From assembly GCF_010730575.1 (NCBI RefSeq), contig NZ_AP022614.1:4712001-4776000 (forward strand): DNA of 64,000 nt, written 5' to 3'. This document shows, piece after piece, positions 56,349 to 64,000 of this stretch (position 1 is its first letter; each line of letters opens with the position of its first letter). The notes beneath the pieces are model-generated. The model made no database searches and was not told the DNA's origin. It saw nothing but the letters and a program-made list of their open reading frames with translations. The stretch is from Mycobacterium parmense. Its GTDB lineage: Bacteria > Actinomycetota > Actinomycetes > Mycobacteriales > Mycobacteriaceae. Both the position numbers and the translations under genes were made by a program.

Positions 56349-57263
56349 ATGGGAGTGGTCGACGGACGCGTCGTCATCGTCACCGGAGCGGGCGGTGGTA
56401 TCGGTCGCGAACACGCGCTGGCCTTCGCGGCCGAAGGCGCGCGTGTGGTGGTCAACGACATCGGCGTGGGCCTGGACGGCTCGCCGGCGGGGGGCGGCAG
56501 CGCCGCGCAGGGCGTGGTCGACGAGATCACCGCGGCCGGCGGGGAAGCCATCGCCGACGGATCGAACGTCGCCGACTGGGACCAGGCGGCGGCCCTGATC
56601 GCGACCGCCGTCGAAACCTTCGGCGGGCTGGACGTTTTGGTCAACAACGCCGGCATCGTGCGCGACCGGATGATGGCCAACACCAGCGAAGAGGAGTTCG
56701 ACGCCGTGGTCGCGGTGCACCTCAAGGGCCACTTCGCCACGATGCGCCACGCGGCGTCGTACTGGCGCGGGCTGTCCAAAGCAGGAAAAGGCCCGAAAGA
56801 CATCGACGCGCGGATCGTCAACACCAGTTCGGGCGCGGGCCTGCAGGGCAGCGTCGGACAGGGCAACTACAGCGCCGCCAAGGCGGGCATCGCGGCGCTG
56901 ACCCTGGTCGGCGCGGCCGAGATGGGTCGCTACGGCGTCACCGTCAACGCCATCGCGCCGTCGGCGCGCACCCGCATGACCGAAACGGTATTCGCCGAGA
57001 TGATGGCAACGCAGGACCAGGATTTCGACGCGATGGCGCCGGAGAACGTCTCGCCATTGGTGGTCTGGCTGGGCAGTGCCGAATCCCGCGACGTCACCGG
57101 CAAGGTGTTCGAAGTCGAGGGCGGCAAGATCCGCGTCGCGGAGGGCTGGGCGCATGGTCCGCAGATCGACAAGGGCGCCAAGTGGGATCCGGCCGAGCTG
57201 GGTCCCGTGGTCGCCGACCTGCTGGCCAAGGCGCGCCCGCCGGTCCCGGTCTACGGCGCCTGA
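56349..57263 (+). CDS. Short-chain dehydrogenase (Rv3548c orthologue)
   Basis: 304 residues, the longer HSD17B4-like SDR type: VVIVTGAGGGIGREHALAFAAEGARVVVNDIG, VLVNNAGIVRDRM, NTSSGAGLQGSVGQGNYSAAKAGI. AGGAGAC-type ribosome site before the ATG. Relatives act as hydroxyacyl-CoA dehydrogenases; the exact steroid substrate is unknown. Same transcript as the preceding SDR. Confidence 0.9.
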   Translation: MGVVDGRVVIVTGAGGGIGREHALAFAAEGARVVVNDIGVGLDGSPAGGGSAAQGVVDEITAAGGEAIADGSNVADWDQAAALIATAVETFGGLDVLVNNAGIVRDRMMANTSEEEFDAVVAVHLKGHFATMRHAASYWRGLSKAGKGPKDIDARIVNTSSGAGLQGSVGQGNYSAAKAGIAALTLVGAAEMGRYGVTVNAIAPSARTRMTETVFAEMMATQDQDFDAMAPENVSPLVVWLGSAESRDVTGKVFEVEGGKIRVAEGWAHGPQIDKGAKWDPAELGPVVADLLAKARPPVPVYGA

Positions 57264-57280
57264 GGACCAAGCCCCTGCGT

Positions 57281-57336
57281 CGAACGTGCACTGGCTGCGA
57301 GATTTTGGCCCATTTCTCGCAGTGAGTACACGTTCG
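57281..57336. repeat. 56-base imperfect hairpin repeat between convergent SDR and ddn genes
   Basis: Left arm starts CGAACGTG and ends CTGCGAGA; right arm starts TCTCGCAG and ends CACGTTCG; 19 of 22 arm positions pair around a 12-base loop (TTTTGGCCCATT). It sits between convergent genes with no T-run after it. It looks like a dispersed mycobacterial palindromic repeat that may also end transcription. Confidence 0.75.
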
Positions 57337-57350
57337 GTGGTCGGGGGAGG

Positions 57351-58200
<850 letters not shown>

Positions 58201-58208
58201 GGACCGCG

Positions 58209-59381
<1,173 letters not shown>

Positions 59382-59382
59382 C

Positions 59383-59396
59383 TAGAACACGTTTCA
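59383..59396. promoter_or_regulatory. KstR operator, fadA5 side
   Basis: TAGAACACGTTTCA fits TnnAACnnGTTnnA; it begins 11 bases upstream of the fadA5 start codon and would block that promoter. Confidence 0.9.
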
Positions 59397-59461
59397 TTAC
59401 TATGACAAGCGACGATGCCCCAGCGCCTTTTGTCTGCGGTGGAGGCATGTTTTACTGGAAC

Positions 59462-59475
59462 TAGAACACGTTGTA
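59462..59475. promoter_or_regulatory. KstR operator, cyp125 side
   Basis: TAGAACACGTTGTA fits TnnAACnnGTTnnA, 18 bases before the cyp125 start and just upstream of its ribosome site AGGAGAG. Confidence 0.9.
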
Positions 59476-59493
59476 GTTCAGGAGAGAAACTTA

Positions 59494-60729
59494 ATGGCAC
59501 CCCACATTCCGGCTGACTTCGACTTTCTCGATCCCGACGTCAACCTGGCGGGACTTCCCGTAACCGAACTCGCCCAGCTCCGGGCGTCCGAGCCGATCCA
59601 CTGGGTCAGCGTCCCCGAAGGCTGCGGAGGCTTCGAAGACAACGGCTACTGGCTTCTCACCAAGCATGCCGACGTCAAGGAGGTCTCCCGCCGCAGCGAC
59701 CTCTTCTCCAGTTGGCAGAACGGGGCGATCCCCACGTGGCCGCCGGAGATGAAGCGGGAGCAGGTCGAGCTGCAGCGCAGCGTCATGCTGAACATGGACG
59801 CGCCGCACCACACCCGGCTGCGCAAGATCATCTCCCGCGGGTTCACGCCACGCGCGATCGGGCGCCTGGAGGCCGAGCTCGCCCAGCGCGCCCAGAACAT
59901 CGCCAAGGCGGCGGCGGCGGAGGGCGTCGGCGACTTCGTCGAGCAGGTGTCGTGTGAGCTGCCGCTGCAGGCCATCGCCGGCTTGCTCGGCGTGCCGCAG
60001 GAGGACCGCGACAAGCTCTTCCGCTGGTCCAACGAGATGACGGGCGGCACCGACCCCGAATACGCCGACGTCGATCCCGCGCAGTCGTCGATGGAACTGA
60101 TCATGTACGCGATGGCGATGGCCGCGGAGCGCAACCAGAATCCCACCGACGACATCGTCACCACGCTGATCCAGGCCGACATCGACGGGGAGAAGCTCTC
60201 CGACGACGAGTTCGGTTTCTTCGTCGTCATGCTCGCGGTGGCGGGAAACGAGACCACCCGCAACTCGATCACCCACGGGATGATCGCCTTCGCGAACAAC
60301 CCCGACCAGTGGGAGCTGTTCAAGCGGGAGCGCCCGTCCACGACCGCCGACGAGATCGTCCGCTGGGCGACACCGGTCTCGGCCTTCCAGCGCACCGCCA
60401 ACGAGGACACCGAACTGGGCGGCGTTCAGATCAAGAAGGGCCAGCGGCTGGTGATGTCTTACCGCTCGGCCAATTTCGACGACGAGGTCTTCGACGACCC
60501 CTACACGTTCAACATCCTGCGCGACCCGAACCCGCACGTGGGATTCGGCGGCACCGGTGCGCACTATTGCATCGGCTCCAACCTCGCGCGCATGACGATC
60601 AACCTGATCTTCAACGCCGTTGCGGACCACATGCCGGACCTCAAGCCGGTCGGCGAGCCCGAGCGGTTGCGGTCGGGCTGGCTCAACGGCATCAAGCACT
60701 GGCAGGTCGACTACACCGGTAAGAACTGA
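59494..60729 (+). CDS. cyp125: CYP125, cholesterol C27-hydroxylase (cytochrome P450)
   Basis: 411 residues from ATG 59494; Mtb CYP125A1 has a ~20-residue longer N-terminus. Oxygen-activation motif AVAGNETTRNSITHG in helix I, then a heme loop FGGTGAHYCIG with the thiolate Cys near 359. It oxidises the terminal methyl of cholesterol/cholestenone to start side-chain degradation. First gene of cyp125-chsE1-chsE2-chsH2-chsH1, all overlapping. Confidence 0.96.
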   Translation: MAPHIPADFDFLDPDVNLAGLPVTELAQLRASEPIHWVSVPEGCGGFEDNGYWLLTKHADVKEVSRRSDLFSSWQNGAIPTWPPEMKREQVELQRSVMLNMDAPHHTRLRKIISRGFTPRAIGRLEAELAQRAQNIAKAAAAEGVGDFVEQVSCELPLQAIAGLLGVPQEDRDKLFRWSNEMTGGTDPEYADVDPAQSSMELIMYAMAMAAERNQNPTDDIVTTLIQADIDGEKLSDDEFGFFVVMLAVAGNETTRNSITHGMIAFANNPDQWELFKRERPSTTADEIVRWATPVSAFQRTANEDTELGGVQIKKGQRLVMSYRSANFDDEVFDDPYTFNILRDPNPHVGFGGTGAHYCIGSNLARMTINLIFNAVADHMPDLKPVGEPERLRSGWLNGIKHWQVDYTGKN

Positions 60730-61781
60730 TGGACTTCGACCTCACCCCGACGCAGCGGGCCGTCGCCGACGTCGTGACGTCGGTGCTGGATCGGGAGTTG
60801 ACGTGGGACGCCCTGGTCAGCGGGGGAGTGGCGGCACTACCGGTGCCCGAACGCCTCGGCGGCGACGGCGTGGGCATCGCCGAGGTCGCGACCGTGCTCA
60901 CCGAGGCGGGCCGGCACGGCGCGATCACGCCGGCGCTCGCGAGCCTGGGCTTGGGTGTCGTGCCGTTGCTGGACCTGGCCTCCGACGCCCAACAGGACCG
61001 GTTCTTGGCCGGGGTGGCCAAGGGCGGCGTGCTCACAGCGGCGCTCAACGAGCCTGGCGCCGCGCTCCCGGACCGGCCGTCGACCAGGCTCTCGGGCGGC
61101 CGCCTCTCGGGCACCAAAGTCGGCGTCGGCTATGCGGGGCAATCGGATTGGATGATCGTGACCGCGGACAGCGGGGTCGCGGTGGTGTCGCCGAAGGCCG
61201 AGGGCGTGCGGCTGGTGCACACGCCGACGTCCAATGGTTCCGACGAGTACACGGTGACGTTCTCCGACGTGACCGTAGACGACGCCGACGTTCTCGCCGG
61301 CGCTTCGGCGCAGCGGGTCAACCAGCTTGCGTTGGCGCTGACCGGCGCCTATGTGGACGGGCTGGTGGCCGGCGCGCTGCGGTTGACCGCGGACTACGTG
61401 GCCAACCGCAAGCAGTTCGGCAAGCCGCTGTCGACGTTCCAGACCGTCGCGGCGCAGCTCGCCGAGATCTACATCGCCTCGCGCACCATCGATTTGGTGG
61501 CCAAGTCGGTCGTCTGGCGGTTGTCGGAGGGGCTGGACGCCGACTCCGACCTGGAGGTCCTCGGGTACTGGGTGACTTCGCAGGCGCCGCCGGTGATGCA
61601 ACTCTGCCACCACCTGCACGGCGGCATGGGCATGGACATCACCTACCCGATGCACCGGTACTACTCCACGATCAAAGACCTGTCCCGGCAGCTGGGCGGG
61701 CCTTCTCATCGCCTTGACCTGGTGGGGATCGCAAGCGCGGCGCAACCAAGCGCCGGCCCAGAAACGTTGGTGGGAGCCTGA
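60729..61781 (+). CDS. fadE28: ChsE1 (FadE28), side-chain acyl-CoA dehydrogenase subunit
   Basis: 350 residues. Short heteromer-type ACAD: YVANRKQFGKPLSTFQTVAAQLAEIYIAS and LHGGMGMDITYPMHRYYSTIKDLSRQLGG. With FadE29 it forms ChsE1-ChsE2, an alpha2beta2 ACAD that dehydrogenates the 3-carbon (propionyl) side chain of 3-OPC-CoA. The last ~18 codons (LDLVGIASAAQPSAGPETLVGA) read through a copy of the dispersed GATCGC-AGCGCGGCG repeat, so the C-terminus is longer than the ~339 residues I recall for Mtb. Start TGATG overlaps cyp125. Confidence 0.94.
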   Translation: MDFDLTPTQRAVADVVTSVLDRELTWDALVSGGVAALPVPERLGGDGVGIAEVATVLTEAGRHGAITPALASLGLGVVPLLDLASDAQQDRFLAGVAKGGVLTAALNEPGAALPDRPSTRLSGGRLSGTKVGVGYAGQSDWMIVTADSGVAVVSPKAEGVRLVHTPTSNGSDEYTVTFSDVTVDDADVLAGASAQRVNQLALALTGAYVDGLVAGALRLTADYVANRKQFGKPLSTFQTVAAQLAEIYIASRTIDLVAKSVVWRLSEGLDADSDLEVLGYWVTSQAPPVMQLCHHLHGGMGMDITYPMHRYYSTIKDLSRQLGGPSHRLDLVGIASAAQPSAGPETLVGA

Positions 61782-62944
61782 TGTTCATCGACCTGACCCC
61801 CGAGCAGCGTCAGCTGCAAGCCGATCTGCGGAAATACTTCTCGAATCTCATCTCTTCCGACGAGATGAAGGCGATGGAGAAGGACCGGCATAACGAGGCC
61901 TACCGCGCGGTCATCCGGCGGATGGGCAAGGACGGCATGCTCGGTGTCGGGTGGCCGAAAGAGTACGGCGGCCAGGGGTTCGGCCCCGTCGAGCAGTCGA
62001 TCTTCGTCAACGAGGCGCACCGGGCCGACGTGCCCCTGCCCGCGGTGACGCTGCAGACGGTCGGTCCGGTGCTGCAGCAATTCGGCAGCGAACTGCAGAA
62101 GAAGAAGTTCCTGCCGGCCATCCTGGCCGGCGAGGTGCACTTCGCGATCGGCTACAGCGAACCCGAGGCGGGCACCGACCTGGCGTCGTTGCGGACCGCC
62201 GCGGTGCGCCAGGGCGACGAGTACATCGTCAACGGACAGAAGATGTGGACCACCGGCGGGCACGACGCCGACTATGTCTGGCTGGCCTGCCGCACCGACC
62301 CGGAAGCGGTGAAGCACAAAGGCATTTCGATCCTGATCGTCGACACCAAGGACCCCGGCTACTCGTGGACGCCGGTCATCCTGTCCGACGGCGCCCACCA
62401 CACCAACGCGACGTACTACAACGACGTGCGGGTGCCGGCCGACATGCTGGTCGGCGAGGAGAACGGTGGCTGGCGGCTGATCACCACCCAGCTCAACAAC
62501 GAGCGGGTCATGCTCGGGCCCGCGGGCCGCACGGCGGGCATCTACGACCGGTTGCACGCCTGGGCGTCCAGGCCCGGCGGCGACGGTGTCACCCCCCTCG
62601 ACCGCCCCGACGTCAAGCGCGCCCTCGGCGAGATCTATGCGATGTGGCGGATCAACGAGCTGCTCAACTGGCAGGTGGCCGCGGCCGGCGAGGACATCAA
62701 CGTGGCCGACGCCGCGTCCACGAAAGTGTTCGGCACCGAGCGCATCCAGTACATCGGGCGGCTCGCCGAGGAGATCGTCGGCCGATACGGCGACCCTGCC
62801 GAGCCTGACACCGCCGAACTGCTCGACTGGCTGGACTCGCAGACCAAGCGCAATCTCGTCATCACCTTCGGCGGCGGCGTCAACGAGGTGATGCGGGAGA
62901 TGATCGCCGCCGCCGGCCTCAAGGTGCCCAGGGTGCCTCGATGA
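61781..62944 (+). CDS. fadE29: ChsE2 (FadE29), side-chain acyl-CoA dehydrogenase subunit
   Basis: 387 residues. Substrate/FAD motif GYSEPEAGTDLASLRTAA, GQKMWTTGGHDADYVWLAC and a C-terminal TFGGGVNEVMREMIAAAGLKVPRV. Partner of ChsE1 in the ChsE1-ChsE2 complex. TGATG overlap with fadE28 and an ATGA-type overlap with chsH2 keep subunits in step. Mtb Rv3543c. Confidence 0.94.
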   Translation: MFIDLTPEQRQLQADLRKYFSNLISSDEMKAMEKDRHNEAYRAVIRRMGKDGMLGVGWPKEYGGQGFGPVEQSIFVNEAHRADVPLPAVTLQTVGPVLQQFGSELQKKKFLPAILAGEVHFAIGYSEPEAGTDLASLRTAAVRQGDEYIVNGQKMWTTGGHDADYVWLACRTDPEAVKHKGISILIVDTKDPGYSWTPVILSDGAHHTNATYYNDVRVPADMLVGEENGGWRLITTQLNNERVMLGPAGRTAGIYDRLHAWASRPGGDGVTPLDRPDVKRALGEIYAMWRINELLNWQVAAAGEDINVADAASTKVFGTERIQYIGRLAEEIVGRYGDPAEPDTAELLDWLDSQTKRNLVITFGGGVNEVMREMIAAAGLKVPRVPR

Positions 62945-63891
62945 CGGACATCGCGAAGGCCGTCGCGGAGATCACGGCCACCGTGGTGGCCAAGCCCCGC
63001 GCGGGCCGGGACCCCGTGAACCTGCCGATCATCAACAACTGGGTGGAAGCGCTCGGCGACCGCAACCCGATCTACACCGACGAGGCCGCGGCGCGCGCCG
63101 CCGGTCACCCGGGAATCGTGGCTCCGCCGGCCATGATTCAGGTCTGGACGATGTTCGGCCTGGGCGGCGAGCGTCCGACGGACGATCCCATGGGGCCCAT
63201 CATGGAGCTGTTCGACCGCGCCGGGTATGTCGGCGTGGTGGCCACCAACTGCGAGCAGACCTACCACCGGTATCTGCGGCCCGGCGAGCAGGTGACCGTT
63301 TCCTCCGAGATGCGCGACGTCGTCGGGCCCAAGCAGACCGCGCTCGGTGAGGGCTGGTTCATCAACCAGCACATCACCTGGCGCGTAGGTGACGAGGATG
63401 TCGCCGAAATGGCCTGGCGCATACTCAAGTTCAAGCCGAGCGAAGCCGCCGGCGCGGCTCCGGTGCCCGAGGATCTGGACCCCGAGGTCATGATGCGCCC
63501 CGCGGTGTCGCGTGACACCGCGTTCTTCTGGGAGGGCGTCGAGGCACACGAGCTGCGCATCCAGCGCAGGCCCGACGGCAGCCTGCAGCACCCGCCGGTG
63601 CCGGCGGTGTGGCAGGACAAAGAGCGGGCGATCGACTACGTGGTGGCCGCCGGCACGGGCACGGTGTTCAGCTACGTGGTCCACCATGCGCCCAAGGTGC
63701 CCGGCCGGACGCTGCCGTTCGTCATCGCGCTGGTGGAACTCGACGAGGGCGTCCGCATGCTGGGCGAGCTGCGTGGGGTGGAGCCCGCCGAGGTCAAGAT
63801 CGGGATGCCCGTCCGCGCAACCTATCTCGACTTTCCGGCCGGCGAGGCCGCTCCGGCGTGGACCCTGTACGCCTGGGAGCCGTCGGCATGA
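62941..63891 (+). CDS. chsH2: ChsH2, MaoC/DUF35 subunit of steroid enoyl-CoA hydratase
   Basis: 316 residues (Mtb Rv3542c, ~311). N-terminal MaoC-like hot-dog part (PIINNWVEALGDRNPIYTDEAAARAAGHPGIVAPPAMIQVWTM) and a C-terminal DUF35/OB-fold part from ~190 (DTAFFWEGVEAHELRIQRRPDGSLQHPPVPAVW) that in Mtb docks the aldolase Ltp2. With ChsH1 it hydrates the enoyl-CoA made by ChsE1-ChsE2. Overlaps both neighbours by 4 bases. Confidence 0.94.
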   Translation: MTDIAKAVAEITATVVAKPRAGRDPVNLPIINNWVEALGDRNPIYTDEAAARAAGHPGIVAPPAMIQVWTMFGLGGERPTDDPMGPIMELFDRAGYVGVVATNCEQTYHRYLRPGEQVTVSSEMRDVVGPKQTALGEGWFINQHITWRVGDEDVAEMAWRILKFKPSEAAGAAPVPEDLDPEVMMRPAVSRDTAFFWEGVEAHELRIQRRPDGSLQHPPVPAVWQDKERAIDYVVAAGTGTVFSYVVHHAPKVPGRTLPFVIALVELDEGVRMLGELRGVEPAEVKIGMPVRATYLDFPAGEAAPAWTLYAWEPSA

Positions 63892-64000
63892 GCGCACCCG
63901 TTGTCGAGGTGGGCACGGTGCTGCCCGAACTCAAGATCTACGGCGACCCCACCTTCATCATCTCGACGGCCATCGCCACGCGCGACTTCCAGGACGTGCA
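63888..64000 (+). CDS. chsH1: ChsH1, MaoC-like subunit of steroid enoyl-CoA hydratase (3' end outside window)
   Basis: The first 37 codons are visible: MSAPVVEVGTVLPELKIYGD then PTFIISTAIATRDFQDV, the start of the hot-dog hydratase Rv3541c (~129 residues). It forms the catalytic dimer partner of ChsH2. ATGA overlap with chsH2; ltp2 is expected next, beyond the window edge. Confidence 0.9.
   Translation, partial: MSAPVVEVGTVLPELKIYGDPTFIISTAIATRDFQDV

Overview
The window is high-GC mycobacterial chromosome. The gene content (KstR and KstR2 cholesterol regulons, mmpL, Mas-type PKS with FAAL, a 13E12/DUF222 endonuclease, F420-linked enzymes) and near-identity to Mycobacterium tuberculosis (Mtb) KstR point to a non-tuberculous, probably slow-growing Mycobacterium. 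No PPE64, lppH, Rv3555c or fdxB counterpart lies where Mtb has them, so it is not a tuberculosis-complex strain. Rv names below are orthologue assignments made from memory of protein sequence and gene order.

Region 1 (1-18.3 kb) is an accessory lipid/peptide island. It holds the terminal module of a nonribosomal peptide synthetase (C-A-PCP-TE) translationally coupled to an MmpL exporter, and a Mas-like type I PKS divergent from a fatty acyl-AMP ligase and a GAP-type membrane protein. Between them are small genes (PPOX flavoprotein, 13E12 endonuclease, membrane protein, SRPBCC protein) and two repeat tracts. The island abuts arsB2, which in Mtb belongs to the conserved core next to the cholesterol region.

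Region 2 (18.3-25.1 kb) is a tight six-gene minus-strand block: zinc-type ABC importer (binding protein, ATPase, permease), PxpA, a metallo-beta-lactamase-fold protein and an ArsB-type permease. It runs from one promoter that contains a Zur-like palindrome. A LacI regulator (Rv3575c type) is divergent.

Region 3 (25.1-64 kb) is the cholesterol-catabolism cluster in reverse Mtb order: kstR, fadE34, Rv3572-like, kshB, hsaADCB, nat, Rv3565-like aminotransferase, fadE33-32-31, fadD3, fadE30, ipdF, kstR2, fadA6, ipdCBA, echA20, two SDRs, ddn, fadA5, cyp125, chsE1, chsE2, chsH2 and the start of chsH1. Together these oxidise and shorten the side chain (cyp125, fadA5, fadE28/29, chsH1/H2, fadE34), open rings A and B (kshB, hsaABCD) and degrade the HIP rings C/D (fadD3, fadE30-33, ipd genes, echA20, fadA6). 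KstR boxes lie at kstR/fadE34, kshB/hsaA and fadA5/cyp125. KstR2 boxes lie at fadD3/fadE30, kstR2 and echA20/SDR.

The cluster is broken by lineage-specific insertions: SPFH plus DUF2254 genes after fadE34; SHOCT, coiled-coil and two small ORFs between hsaB and nat; a membrane protein, SatD, TetR, DUF899 and VOC group between fadA6 and ipdC; and an unrecognised small protein between ddn and fadA5. No tRNA, rRNA, CRISPR array or insertion sequence was seen, and no gene-free stretch exceeds about 300 bases.
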